This document shows positions 1 to 8,346 of a DNA stretch of 64,000 bases, piece by piece. This DNA is from Advenella sp048381675 (GTDB taxonomy: Bacteria; Pseudomonadota; Gammaproteobacteria; Burkholderiales; Burkholderiaceae_B). The stretch spans positions 434,001 to 498,000 of the forward strand of contig NZ_JBLWIS010000001.1 in NCBI RefSeq assembly GCF_048381675.1, written 5' to 3'. A program made the translations under genes and the position numbers. The notes under the pieces were generated by a model. That model searched no databases, was not told the DNA's origin, and saw only the letters and a program-made list of their open reading frames with translations. Every line of letters begins with the position of its first letter. Within the stretch, counting starts at the first letter, position 1.

Positions 1-178
1 AGGTAGCGGTTGCATTCCAGACAATATGCCATACGGCCGGGATATCACTTATTTGAATGGCGCCAAATAAAAATGCCAACAAGGCACCTAAAGAGGCGCT
101 CCAGCCGATGCCCAGACCACGGGGTTGCCAAATGACTAAAGTAATAGTCACAATAAAAATTGCCAAGGAGGTAAACAC
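1..178 (-). CDS. arsB: Arsenite efflux membrane protein ArsB (N-terminal part, runs off the left edge)
   Basis: Only about 59 codons lie in the window. Read leftwards from a GTG at 178, the peptide begins VFTSLAIFIVTITLVIWQPR and continues with GLGIGWSASLGALLAF. This matches the start of ArsB as I know it from plasmid R773 and E. coli, with two hydrophobic segments. An AGGA box sits six bases before the GTG. ArsB is the inner-membrane arsenite/antimonite-proton antiporter. It lies 135 bp downstream of arsR on the same strand, so the two are probably co-transcribed and repressed by ArsR. The rest of the gene cannot be judged. Confidence 0.85.
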   Translation of the reverse strand, partial: MFTSLAIFIVTITLVIWQPRGLGIGWSASLGALLAFLFGAIQISDIPAVWHIVWNATAT

Positions 179-313
179 GTTAAATCCTGTTAACTGTTAA
201 GTGAAATAAGTGGGTTGGCTTGTTGATGATTCAAATACAAAATACAACCCCTTGTTTGAACGGGCTAATAGTCGGGTTAGTGGCTAAGTAGCTGGGGGCT
301 GGCGTTTTTTCAT

Positions 314-646
314 TTAATTTTCGGGTTTGAAGGATGGGTTTGGTGAGGTGACAACGCAACGATCCCCGGCACAGCAATTTTCCGTTAAATAATCCAGTAG
401 TGTGGACATGGCCTGGAATTTTACCGAATAAATGACATACCGGCCTTCCTGTTTTGATTCCAGAAGACCGGCATTGATGAGCTCTTTCAAATGAAAGGAA
501 AGAGAAGAGGGTGGCATGCCAAGCGTATCGGCAAGTTGGCCGGCCTGTATACCGGCAGAGCCGGCCTGTACCAGCTGACGATAGGCAGCAAGCCGGGCTT
601 CATGAGCTAGTGCAGACAAGGCTTTTACGGCATCTTTGGTTTCCAT
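314..646 (-). CDS. arsR: ArsR/SmtB-family arsenite-responsive repressor
   Basis: This 110-residue protein has a winged helix-turn-helix at about residues 35-75 (PPSSLSFHLKELINAGLL, then a wing ending in GRYVIYS). Instead of the ELCVC box in the recognition helix typical of R773-type ArsR, it has three cysteines near the C-terminus: Cys91, Cys92 and Cys97. A C-terminal three-cysteine As(III) site is known for the Acidithiobacillus ferrooxidans type of ArsR, so this is probably that class. It is divergent from arsC and upstream of arsB, and is inferred to repress both arms by binding in 647-818 and to release on As(III) or Sb(III). Confidence 0.92.
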   Translation of the reverse strand: METKDAVKALSALAHEARLAAYRQLVQAGSAGIQAGQLADTLGMPPSSLSFHLKELINAGLLESKQEGRYVIYSVKFQAMSTLLDYLTENCCAGDRCVVTSPNPSFKPEN

Positions 647-659
647 AATCGTTCCAGTA

Positions 660-735
660 TTGTTTCTATATTTTGATATTTGTGGAATTATAGTATACTA
701 GCGCGATTGATGCTATTTGAATAACAGGTATTTGC
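660..735 (+). promoter_or_regulatory. Divergent arsR/arsC promoter region
   Basis: The 172-bp gap between the divergent arsR and arsC starts is AT-rich. A -10-like TATACT lies at 694-699 with TTTTGA at 671-676 (17-bp spacer), a plausible rightward promoter for arsC. The element TGATATTT at 674-681 and the similar TGATGCTATTTGAA at 709-722 could be parts of an ArsR operator. This is inference from position; no operator consensus was tested. Confidence 0.4.
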
Positions 736-790
736 GGCTTTTGATACGTTAGTTACCTGTTTGGCAATTCATAAACCCAACATCAAAGCA

Positions 791-808
791 TGTGATGTGA
801 TCATCACA
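791..808 (+). promoter_or_regulatory. Small hairpin directly before the arsC ribosome binding site
   Basis: TGTGATG (791-797) and CATCACA (802-808) are perfect 7-bp inverted repeats with a 4-base loop. They end two bases before the GGAG Shine-Dalgarno box at 811-814, with the arsC ATG at 819. It could act as a dyad operator or as an RNA hairpin affecting translation. The sequence alone cannot decide. Confidence 0.4.
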
Positions 809-818
809 CAGGAGTCCT

Positions 819-1247
819 ATGAATAACGTTACCATTTACCACAATCCAAATTGTGGAACTTCTCGCAATACCTTGGCCATGATACGCAATGCAGGCATAG
901 AGCCTGTGATTGTTGAGTATCTCAAAACTCCTCCCAGTCGCGAAACCATCAAATCGCTTATTGCCGATGCCGGGCTTACTGTTCGCCAGGCTTTACGGGA
1001 AAAGGAAGCGCTGTATCAGGAATTGGGGCTTTCAGACCCGGCCCTGACGGATGAGCAGTTGCTGGATGCCATTGAAGCGCATCCTATCCTGATGAACCGG
1101 CCTTTTGTGGTCACCTCTGTAGGGGTGCGCTTGTGTCGCCCTTCTGAAGTGGTACTGGAAATTTTGCCATCAGCTCAGCAAGGTGCCTTTTCAAAGGAGG
1201 ATGGTGAGGTGGTTATTGATGCCAACGGTCAAAGGGTAAATCCATGA
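819..1247 (+). CDS. arsC: Arsenate reductase, glutaredoxin-dependent ArsC
   Basis: This 142-residue protein closely resembles R773 ArsC along its whole length. The catalytic loop HNPNCGTSRNT carries Cys12, and the arginines that stabilise the arsenate adduct are present at Arg60, Arg94 and Arg107. It reduces As(V) to As(III) in the cytoplasm using glutaredoxin and glutathione, and the arsenite is then exported by ArsB or the downstream MFS pump. AGGAG sits before the ATG. Its stop overlaps the start of the arsH remnant (ATGA), which shows an operon. Confidence 0.96.
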   Translation: MNNVTIYHNPNCGTSRNTLAMIRNAGIEPVIVEYLKTPPSRETIKSLIADAGLTVRQALREKEALYQELGLSDPALTDEQLLDAIEAHPILMNRPFVVTSVGVRLCRPSEVVLEILPSAQQGAFSKEDGEVVIDANGQRVNP

Positions 1248-1540
1248 AGCAAGCTTTGCCGAATATCGAGCCATCGCTATTTGGCCGTTGGATGCGGATG
1301 GTGACTATTCCGAACCAATCTTCGGTACCTATGGCTTATAAGGAGTTTGATGAACATGGCAGAATGAAGCCATCTTCGTATTATGACAGGGTGGTGGATG
1401 TCATGGAGGAACTGTATAAATTTACCTTGTTGATTCGTGACCGTTCCGATTACCTGACCGACCGCTATAGTGAGCGCAAGGAAATAGCCCCACAGTTGGC
1501 GACTACACTTAGTGCGGCCGCAATGAATCACGAAAAATAA
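1244..1540 (+). pseudogene. arsH: ArsH remnant with a large in-frame internal deletion
   Basis: The 98-codon frame starts with KQALPNIEPSLF, like the N-terminus of ArsH, and then jumps at about residue 15 to RWMRMVTIPNQSSV and VVDVMEELYKFTLL, which is the C-terminal part of ArsH. Normal ArsH is about 230-240 residues. The missing middle holds the flavodoxin-like FMN-binding loop (GSLRxxS type) and most of the NADPH oxidoreductase fold. ArsH oxidises trivalent organoarsenicals; this product cannot be expected to. The frame stays open and is coupled to arsC by a 4-bp overlap, so a small peptide may still be made. Identification rests on remembered family sequence. Confidence 0.75.
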
Positions 1541-1557
1541 CCTGGAACCATATATTC

Positions 1558-2820
1558 ATGTCCTCCCCTCAGGCTAATCTAGCGGAAGATAGTTCCGGTT
1601 TGCTGCCAAATGCTGATCGTGCCCTGATGCTGGTTACCGCATTGGGTATTGGGCAAATATGTGCCTGGGGCACGCTGTATTACAGCTTTCCCCTAATTGC
1701 CGAAGCCATGATGCTGGAACTGGGCTGGTCCAGAACCGATGTGTACGGTGCTGCAACGGCAGGCCTGGTGCTGGCGGGGTTTCTTGCCTACCCGGTGGGG
1801 GTAGCGGTTGATAAGGGACATGGCCGGTTGCTAATGTTCCTTGGCTCATTGGCCGCGGGTGTATTGTTTTTTTTGTGGTCTCAGGTAAGCAGCTTATTTG
1901 GGTTTTATCTTTTAATTGCCGGGTTGGGGGCTTTGCAGGCCGCTACCTTGTATGAACCCGCCTTTGCGGTTATTGTCCGTCGCGTGGGAGCAGCCAGGGC
2001 CAGGTCGGGCATAACTGCTATTACCTTATGGGGCGGGTTTGCCAGCACCGTGTTTATTCCGCTGGTTCAGTTTTTGCTTGATCACTGGGGCTGGCGCGAT
2101 GCCTTATTGGTATTGGCCCTTATTAACGGTGTACTTTGTGCTGCCCTGTATTATGGTTTTATCAGGCCAGAAAAAGATTTTGTGCACGCCATTCAGCCCC
2201 AGCATGAAGAACATCAACAAACGGACAGGCAGGCAATCGTCGCCTCATTCCGGCAACCGGTATTCTGGTTGTTGATGTTGTCGTTGATTGCTTATGCGGG
2301 CGCTTTTACTGCATTTACGTTTCATATGTACCCGTTGTTTCTGGAGGGTGGGCTTTCTACTCAAGAGGTGGTTTGGGTCATTGCCACCATTGGGCCGGCG
2401 CAGGTGGCGGGGCGTGTCCTGATCAGCATGTTTGGAGCAAGCATGTCCATGCGGCGTATCGGGGCTCTGGTGGTTGCCGTGTTTCCCGTTGTGTTTATCG
2501 TATTGGCCTTGCAACCTTCCCATATCTGGATTGTTGCCGCTGCCTGTGTGGCCTATGGAGCCAGTAACGGAATTTTTACCATTGTGCGTGGACTGGTTGT
2601 GCCAGAAATGCTAAGTAAGCGGGCGTATGGTGTACTTAACGGTATCTTGACGTTTCCAGGTACGCTGGCTAAGGCTTTTGCACCGTTGGTAGCGGCCTGG
2701 ATCTGGTCAAGCACCCAAAGTTACGATGCCGTGATTTGGTCTATTGCTATCTGCGCAACCTTGCTGGCCCTTAGCTTTTGGCTGGCGGCCTGGGTTAGCC
2801 GGTACAAGTCGGCCGTGTAG
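1558..2820 (+). CDS. MFS efflux transporter, ArsK-like, in ars operon
   Basis: This 420-residue protein has about twelve hydrophobic segments and an MFS loop after helix 2 (YPVGVAVDKGHGRLL). It starts 17 bp after the arsH remnant and is the last gene of the rightward ars unit. MFS proteins in this position include ArsK, which exports As(III), Sb(III) and some trivalent organoarsenicals. The fit to ArsK is by context and general appearance, so the substrate is inferred. A drug or anion MFS carrier recruited to the ars operon is the alternative. No clear Shine-Dalgarno box precedes the ATG. Confidence 0.75.
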   Translation: MSSPQANLAEDSSGLLPNADRALMLVTALGIGQICAWGTLYYSFPLIAEAMMLELGWSRTDVYGAATAGLVLAGFLAYPVGVAVDKGHGRLLMFLGSLAAGVLFFLWSQVSSLFGFYLLIAGLGALQAATLYEPAFAVIVRRVGAARARSGITAITLWGGFASTVFIPLVQFLLDHWGWRDALLVLALINGVLCAALYYGFIRPEKDFVHAIQPQHEEHQQTDRQAIVASFRQPVFWLLMLSLIAYAGAFTAFTFHMYPLFLEGGLSTQEVVWVIATIGPAQVAGRVLISMFGASMSMRRIGALVVAVFPVVFIVLALQPSHIWIVAAACVAYGASNGIFTIVRGLVVPEMLSKRAYGVLNGILTFPGTLAKAFAPLVAAWIWSSTQSYDAVIWSIAICATLLALSFWLAAWVSRYKSAV

Positions 2821-2887
2821 TTGCCGATATGTTGATCGTTGGTAGTTCATTGGGGGCTTGTGTCCTTCAATAGTGTTCTTAAATAAG

Positions 2888-4114
2888 CTATTTCATCTTC
2901 ATCAGAAATTCATTTCCCAACTCACCAAGCCGGTTGACACCCAGCATGGCCATATTACGGTCAATTTCAGCTTGAAGTAGTGAAATTGCATGCGCTACGC
3001 CTCTCTCAGAAGCGGCTGCTGCGGCAAAATTAAAGGGGCGCCCAAGAAAAACAAATTTTGCACCTAACGACATGGCTTTGATAACATCGCTACCCCTGCG
3101 GATGCCACCATCCAGCATGACAGGTAAATGGCCTGCCGCATTGATAATGCCGGGTAATACCCGTAGCGGTGAAACCGCGCCATCCAGTTGTCGTCCTCCG
3201 TGGTTGGAAACAATAATGCCATCCACCCCAATGCCCTTGGCCATGCTGGCATCTTGCTGGTTTAAAATGCCTTTTATGATTAAATGACCGGGCCAGCGGT
3301 TGCGGATTTTTTTGATGTGTTCCCAGTCCAGGTGCTCCCGGTGAGAGAAGTCCCGGTCAACACGGCTGGAAATAATCGGTGCACCCCGTTCGGCGAATGA
3401 GTTTTCAAAATGAGGAATGCCATTTAGCAGGGTGCGTAAAAATGTGTTCAGCAACCAGCGTGGGTGTGAAATGCCATCCCAAACAAGCCGTGCACTAGGG
3501 CGTAAGGGCGTAGAAAAGCCGGCACGGATATTGTTTTCCCGGTTGCCGGCCACCGGTATGTCTACTGTAATCACTAAAGTGCCCACACCTGCTGCCTGCA
3601 CCCGGTCAATGAGAGCATTAATACGATATTGCTCACCGGGCAGGTAGGCCTGAAACCAGCTGGCGGGCGCTTCTTCCATGACGGCTTCAAGTCGGGTTAG
3701 GGATGACCCGCTTAGAATAAAGGGGATGTTGGCGTGTTGGGCTGCACGGGCAAGTACCCGGTCTCCGTCGTGGGTCGACAAAGCGGCAATGCCCATCGGG
3801 GCGATGCCAAAAGGACTTGACCATTCATGATTGAATAGGGTGGTTTTCTGGCTTCGCCTGGCCACATTCTGTAGCACCCGTGGAACAAAACCCCATTGTT
3901 CATAAGCGCTGTAATTGTCTTTCCAGCTTTGACGGGTTTCGGCCGAACCTGCAATGTAGCCATAAAGGGCACGAGGCAAGTAAGCGCGGGCCAGTTTTTC
4001 AAAGTCGTCAAGGGCAAGTACCTTGCCCAAGTTGCCTTTTGGGCGTGTGCCATTGAAAGCGGCCCAGGCATGGCTGGAAGTGTTGTTTGTGGTGGTGATA
4101 GCAGATTGTTTCAT
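2888..4114 (-). CDS. FMN-dependent 2-hydroxy-acid dehydrogenase/oxidase (LldD/GOX family)
   Basis: A 408-residue TIM-barrel flavoenzyme. Family residues are present: YIAGSAE (Tyr53) near the N-terminus, TVDIPVAGNRE mid-protein, the FMN lysine in IIKG (Lys281), and the signature SNHGGRQLDG with catalytic His305 and Arg308. These enzymes oxidise L-lactate, glycolate, mandelate or related acids to 2-oxoacids. No membrane loop is evident, so the acceptor (quinone or oxygen) is unclear. An in-frame TTG at 4138 would add eight residues; I prefer the ATG at 4114, although neither has a good Shine-Dalgarno. Divergent from a LysR gene that probably regulates it. Confidence 0.9.
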   Translation of the reverse strand: MKQSAITTTNNTSSHAWAAFNGTRPKGNLGKVLALDDFEKLARAYLPRALYGYIAGSAETRQSWKDNYSAYEQWGFVPRVLQNVARRSQKTTLFNHEWSSPFGIAPMGIAALSTHDGDRVLARAAQHANIPFILSGSSLTRLEAVMEEAPASWFQAYLPGEQYRINALIDRVQAAGVGTLVITVDIPVAGNRENNIRAGFSTPLRPSARLVWDGISHPRWLLNTFLRTLLNGIPHFENSFAERGAPIISSRVDRDFSHREHLDWEHIKKIRNRWPGHLIIKGILNQQDASMAKGIGVDGIIVSNHGGRQLDGAVSPLRVLPGIINAAGHLPVMLDGGIRRGSDVIKAMSLGAKFVFLGRPFNFAAAAASERGVAHAISLLQAEIDRNMAMLGVNRLGELGNEFLMKMK

Positions 4115-4229
4115 GTTGTTCACACTAGGAAATAACAAATATTATTTAGTTGTGAACACTGTAAACCCGATGATTTAAATAAAAAAGCGAATAATATAAT
4201 AATACCTTGTTTGCTTTTTTTCTCTAAAA

Positions 4230-5129
4230 ATGACCCTAAAACAACTGGAAGCTTTTTACTGGGCAGCAATTAGCCCCAGCTTTGCCGCCGCAGCCGGACA
4301 GGTTAACCTGACGGTTTCGTCCTTGTCCAAGCGTCTGGCCGAACTTGAAGCCTCACTGGGCCAGCCACTGTTTGACCGTAGCGGCCACAAGGCAAGCCTG
4401 ACAGCAGCCGGAGAACGTTTGCTGCCCCAGGCGATAGCCTTGTTGCAGCAAACGGAAGCGGTCAAAAAAAACGTGTCACTCAATACCGGCCTGCAAGGGC
4501 GTTGTCGAATCGGGTCTGGCGAACTGGCTTCAATTACCTGGCTCCCTCGCTGGATTCATCAATTGCGGCAGACACACCACGAGCTTGAGATAACTGTGGC
4601 AACGGATATTGGCGAGGGCTTGGCAGAGCGGCTGGAAAAGGGTGATCTGGATGTGGCCGTTATTGCGGGGCATGCCAGGCGGCTTGTGCTGACATCCATT
4701 CCCCTGGCAGAGGCGGCATTTGTCTGGTGTGCCAGGCCGGATATTGCTCATGGTGCCGGGATGGTTGAATCGCTTTCGTTTGGGAAGCATGCCTTGATTA
4801 CTTTGCCGCGCGGTTCTGGCATGACGCATGTATTGGATGACTGGCTTGAAAATGCCAATGTCAAACCTGGCCAGAAAATTGTTTGCAATCAGTGGGGCGT
4901 CGTGGCAGGGTTGATTGTGGAGGGTGCGGGCATTGGTTTTTTGCCGGTAGGCCTGGCCAAAGGCTTGTTGCTGCAACAGAAAATTGCACTGCTGAGCAGT
5001 AACTACGCCTTGAAGAAGCTGGATTACCACCTTCATTTTCGGCATGATGACCCCAGGTCGTTGGTGACCGAGTTAACAGCCACTTGTCTTGAAATGGTGG
5101 ATTTTGAGGCAAGTGGCGTGTTTTTTTGA
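4230..5129 (+). CDS. LysR-family transcriptional regulator
   Basis: This 299-residue protein has an N-terminal winged helix-turn-helix (MTLKQLEAFYWAAISPSFAA, then VNLTVSSLSKRLAELE) and a C-terminal LysR effector domain with the usual two-lobed pattern. It is divergent from the 2-hydroxy-acid dehydrogenase, with 115 bp of AT-rich DNA between the starts, the classic arrangement for a LysR activator and its target. The effector is unknown. Its stop lies 62 bp from the end of the convergent gltS. Confidence 0.9.
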   Translation: MTLKQLEAFYWAAISPSFAAAAGQVNLTVSSLSKRLAELEASLGQPLFDRSGHKASLTAAGERLLPQAIALLQQTEAVKKNVSLNTGLQGRCRIGSGELASITWLPRWIHQLRQTHHELEITVATDIGEGLAERLEKGDLDVAVIAGHARRLVLTSIPLAEAAFVWCARPDIAHGAGMVESLSFGKHALITLPRGSGMTHVLDDWLENANVKPGQKIVCNQWGVVAGLIVEGAGIGFLPVGLAKGLLLQQKIALLSSNYALKKLDYHLHFRHDDPRSLVTELTATCLEMVDFEASGVFF

Positions 5130-5191
5130 ACATGCCTTGCTGTTATTTTCGGCAATGGGCTATTACCATCGCCATGAACAGTTTTCAGAGT

Positions 5192-6406
5192 TTATCTTGC
5201 AAGGACGCCAATAATCACGGCGTTAATCAGGTCAATGAAAAAGCCGCAAACCAGTGGTACCACAATGAATGCACGGGGTGCATTGCCATATGCGCGGGTA
5301 ACCGCACTCATGTTGGCAATTGCTGTGGCTGTGGAACCTAGTGCAATGCCGCCAAAGCCCGAACACATCACAGCGGCTTCATAATCACGTCCCATGACCC
5401 TGTAGACCACCAAGATGGTGAAAACAATAACCAATAAAATTTGCAAAACCATGGTGGTGGCAATGAATGAGACCATGGAATGCAAGATCCATAGCTGTAG
5501 ACCCATCAGGGCCATGGTCAGGAAAATGCCAAGGCTTAAATCAGAAATCAGTGCAACGCCGGGTTGCATTTTGTGCCAACGCCAAATGCGGCCGCCCTGC
5601 GGAACTACCAGTGACATTACCGAGCGCAGAATAATGCCAGCCAGCAGACAGCCCACAAAGGCGGGCAGGTTAAGGCCAGTTAAGGTAATTAAATTAATAA
5701 TCCCGTTGCCCAAGAGCAGGGCGATATTCAGCCAGAAAATGGCCATGAGCACGCCGTAATAGTCAATTTGCTTATAGGGTTCATCCTGGTAGAGCGTACC
5801 AATATCCAGCTCTGGATCAGCAGAGGTTTCTATGCGATGCCGACTGATCAGGAAGCTGGCAATCGGGCCCCCAATAATACAGGCCGAAATCATGCCGATC
5901 ATATTGGTTGCAATGCCCACTTCAACGGCATTTTTTAGTCCCAGGGTCTCAACAAAGTGTGTGGCCCAGGCCATGGTGGTGCCAACACCGCCGGTTAATG
6001 AAATGGAACCGGCCATCAAGCCAAGTCTGGCATCCATGCCAAAGTATTTGGCAATGCTCATGCCCAACAGGTTTTGCATCACCATGAAAACCGTAGCAAC
6101 AATGACCAGTATAACTAATGCCCGCCCACCTTTTTTTAACGTTTGAATATTGGTGTTAAGCCCAATGGCGGCAAAGAAATACAGCAACAGCATGTCGCGT
6201 ACGCCAAGGGTAAAGGAAATTTGAAGATTAAGCAGGTAATAGAAAACGCAAACAATGACAGTGCAGACCAGTCCGCCGATGACAGGTTCGGGAATGCTGT
6301 ATTTTTGTAGCCATTTGATGCGTGTGCTTAAGCCTTTGCCAATAAACAAAAGAAGAATAGCCAGTGTGAAACTGGCCATGGCGTTAATTTGTATGGAGTG
6401 TTGCAA
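5192..6406 (-). CDS. gltS: Sodium/glutamate symporter GltS
   Basis: A 404-residue integral membrane protein with the inverted-repeat architecture of the GltS family. Two related re-entrant loops are visible: SISLTGGVGTTMAWA in the first half and GSTATAIANMSAVTRAYG in the second. It imports L-glutamate (possibly D-glutamate) with Na+ across the inner membrane. It stands alone, with a 341-bp upstream region that also holds a tiny gene. Length matches E. coli GltS (about 401 residues). Confidence 0.93.
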   Translation of the reverse strand: MQHSIQINAMASFTLAILLLFIGKGLSTRIKWLQKYSIPEPVIGGLVCTVIVCVFYYLLNLQISFTLGVRDMLLLYFFAAIGLNTNIQTLKKGGRALVILVIVATVFMVMQNLLGMSIAKYFGMDARLGLMAGSISLTGGVGTTMAWATHFVETLGLKNAVEVGIATNMIGMISACIIGGPIASFLISRHRIETSADPELDIGTLYQDEPYKQIDYYGVLMAIFWLNIALLLGNGIINLITLTGLNLPAFVGCLLAGIILRSVMSLVVPQGGRIWRWHKMQPGVALISDLSLGIFLTMALMGLQLWILHSMVSFIATTMVLQILLVIVFTILVVYRVMGRDYEAAVMCSGFGGIALGSTATAIANMSAVTRAYGNAPRAFIVVPLVCGFFIDLINAVIIGVLAR

Positions 6407-6527
6407 CGAGTTTGCCTTTATGGGTTATTGATTGCAGTTGACTGTTTTAAACGGGTATAAATTTGTTGCAAATTATACTCTTCAGTAGTGACGCGATGGT
6501 GATATGGCCTGTTTCTGGTTCAAGTCT

Positions 6528-6689
6528 TTATTTGGGTCGATAGGCTTCTATTTTTTGAGCCGCTACAACCACAATTTCATCTGGTTGGCAGCCATACGCC
6601 TTGACCGCTTTTTTGATGGCATCGCCTCCGCTTTTGGCAAGGATTTGAACAATTTTTCCGTCGCGAATTTTTAGTGTGAATTTATGCAT
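6528..6689 (-). CDS. Small hypothetical protein, 53 residues
   Basis: An open frame of 54 codons between gltS and the MFS gene begins MHKFTLKIRDGKIVQILAKS and ends IVVVAAQKIEAYRPK. It has a beta-beta-alpha-beta feel, codon use like its neighbours and no signal peptide. It lies 58 bp downstream of the MFS gene on the same strand, so it may be the last gene of that transcript. No good Shine-Dalgarno is visible. I do not recognise the family. Confidence 0.45.
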   Translation of the reverse strand: MHKFTLKIRDGKIVQILAKSGGDAIKKAVKAYGCQPDEIVVVAAQKIEAYRPK

Positions 6690-6747
6690 TTATTTTTAAC
6701 ATGAGGTAAGTTGGCTGGCAGTGCCATCAAGAAAGCAGGGGTTGGGG

Positions 6748-7980
6748 TTATTTTTTATCGGGAAGCGTTAAGGAAATCATGGCGGCAAGCAGCAAGAAAA
6801 AACCGGCCGAACCAAAAGAAATCCAGTGGGTATGGAAAGTTTCATAGGCCCAGCCACCCAGCCATGAGCTGATCATGCCACCTATCTGGTGTCCCACATA
6901 GGCCAGGCCATAAAGCACGCCAACCAGTTTAACCCCATAGATGTCGGCAAGAATGGCCGATGAAAGGGCAATGCTGCCAGCCCAAACCACGCCACCCACG
7001 GTAGCAACCCCAAAAAGTTGCCAGTTAACGGCGACCATGACAAGCCCGAAAAAACCCAGCCCACGCACAAAATAAATAACCGCGAGCATATAGCGTCGGG
7101 GCAGGAGGTCGGAAATGCGTCCGAGTACCAAGGTACTGAAAATGGCAATCAGTCCAATCAGTCCGATGCCCAATGCGCTGCTGGCCGAGTCAAAGCCGTG
7201 GTCCATTAGCATGGGAACACCGTGGGCACCCAACAGGTTCATACTGTAGCCGCAGGCAAAAAGTCCAAGCACCACTTTCCAGAAGGGTGCGGTGCGTAGG
7301 GCCTGATTCAGGCTGATGGGGGCTGTTTGCTGAGCTGGTTTGGCAGTGACGGTTTTTTTGTCAGGGGGGCTATTTAACAGGTCGGCATTTTCTGGCGGAT
7401 GTTCACGGATAACGCAAAGAGCGGAGAAAATGGTAATAATGGAAAAAATGGCCGCAAAACCAAGGATGGTTTCTTTCCAGCCAAAGGTTTCATTGGTATA
7501 TGTAAACAGCGGGGTCATGATGGCAATGCCTGCCATGGAGCCGGTGGATAAAAAGAACAGGGCCATGCCTCTTTGTCTTATAAACCAGCGGCTAATGACC
7601 GGCGTCAGGGCTACTTGGCTGGTAAAGGCCAGTCCTATCGACAGGAAAATGCCATAGGCAAAGAAAAAATTGGTTAAGCTGCTTGCCATGGTTGTCCAGA
7701 TGGAAGAGGCAACGACAATCGCCGTGCCCAATAAAAGAACAAAGCGCGTGCCCTTTATGCCAACCAGGTAACCGGCAACAGGCATGCCCAGCCCGTAAAA
7801 AAGCATGCCTATTGCAATAACGCCCGACAGTTGGCTGCGGGTAAATTGCAGGTCATTTATAATAGGTAAAAAAAACGGGCCTATGCCCAAGCGCATGCCT
7901 ACGGTAAGCAGGGTAAGAACAGTAGCAGCGCCTACAATGTTCCAACCGTAATACCATTGCCTGTTTTGTTTTGTGTCCAT
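6748..7980 (-). CDS. MFS transporter (organic-anion type)
   Basis: A 410-residue protein with twelve predicted membrane segments. It starts WYYGWNIVGAATVLTLL, a beginning common in oxalate/formate-antiporter-like and other monocarboxylate MFS carriers, and has an MFS loop after helix 2 (GYLVGIKGTRFVLLL) with its counterpart in the second half (GRISDLLPRRYML). The substrate cannot be read from the sequence. Its upstream region holds nested palindromes and a possible TetR-type remnant, suggesting it once had a local repressor. Confidence 0.85.
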   Translation of the reverse strand: MDTKQNRQWYYGWNIVGAATVLTLLTVGMRLGIGPFFLPIINDLQFTRSQLSGVIAIGMLFYGLGMPVAGYLVGIKGTRFVLLLGTAIVVASSIWTTMASSLTNFFFAYGIFLSIGLAFTSQVALTPVISRWFIRQRGMALFFLSTGSMAGIAIMTPLFTYTNETFGWKETILGFAAIFSIITIFSALCVIREHPPENADLLNSPPDKKTVTAKPAQQTAPISLNQALRTAPFWKVVLGLFACGYSMNLLGAHGVPMLMDHGFDSASSALGIGLIGLIAIFSTLVLGRISDLLPRRYMLAVIYFVRGLGFFGLVMVAVNWQLFGVATVGGVVWAGSIALSSAILADIYGVKLVGVLYGLAYVGHQIGGMISSWLGGWAYETFHTHWISFGSAGFFLLLAAMISLTLPDKK

Positions 7981-8019
7981 TGATGTTTTTGTTATAAAAG
8001 AAATTTTTTGAAGCGGTTA

Positions 8020-8092
8020 GTTTAATGATAATGAGCCAGTTTGTGTAAAAAATGTATGGCTGTCAAGGGATACCTTGACCGTATCATTAAAC
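8020..8092. promoter_or_regulatory. Nested palindromes upstream of the MFS gene (operator-like)
   Basis: An outer perfect 11-bp inverted repeat, GTTTAATGATA (8020-8030) with TATCATTAAAC (8082-8092), encloses an inner one, GTCAAGG (8062-8068) with CCTTGAC (8073-8079) around GATA. The inner dyad has the size and symmetry of a TetR-type operator. The outer pair would fold a cruciform or long stem around it. They lie 40-112 bp before the MFS start and overlap the first codons of the remnant frame at 8056. Confidence 0.4.
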
Positions 8093-8346
8093 GGGTCTGT
8101 CACTCATTGCAGCGGGCAGTCATGTCCTGGATAGAGATGACTTTGCTGGCACAGCCCAGGGAATTGGGTAAACCTGATCTTCAAATGGAAGCAATTTTTT
8201 TTGAATGGGTAAATACGGTATTTACCGGTATGTGGAAGGACGGCAAAGCGGCTGGCAAAAAATTTGTAGCAACTACTTTGGTGGGTTGTATCCAAGCTGC
8301 AACCTACCCTGGGCCGTCCACCTTTTCAGGTGCAAAGATTATATGA
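8056..8346 (+). pseudogene. Possible C-terminal remnant of a TetR-type regulator (or small hypothetical gene)
   Basis: This 96-codon open frame is divergent from the MFS gene and has codon use like real genes here. The stretch IFFEWVNTVFTGMWKDGKAAGK followed by a hydrophobic helix resembles the ligand-domain end of TetR-family repressors, where FF..W and EGQAAGE-like helices are common. No helix-turn-helix domain precedes it; only about 75 bp separate it from the MFS start. It may be a repressor that lost its DNA-binding half, or a coincidental frame. The start (TTG 8041 or ATG 8056) is uncertain and no Shine-Dalgarno is seen. Confidence 0.35.

Noticed and set aside
3896..4135. Frame opposite the start of the hydroxy-acid dehydrogenase as a separate gene
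   Set aside because: It lies wholly inside a conserved flavoenzyme and has no ribosome binding site or motif.
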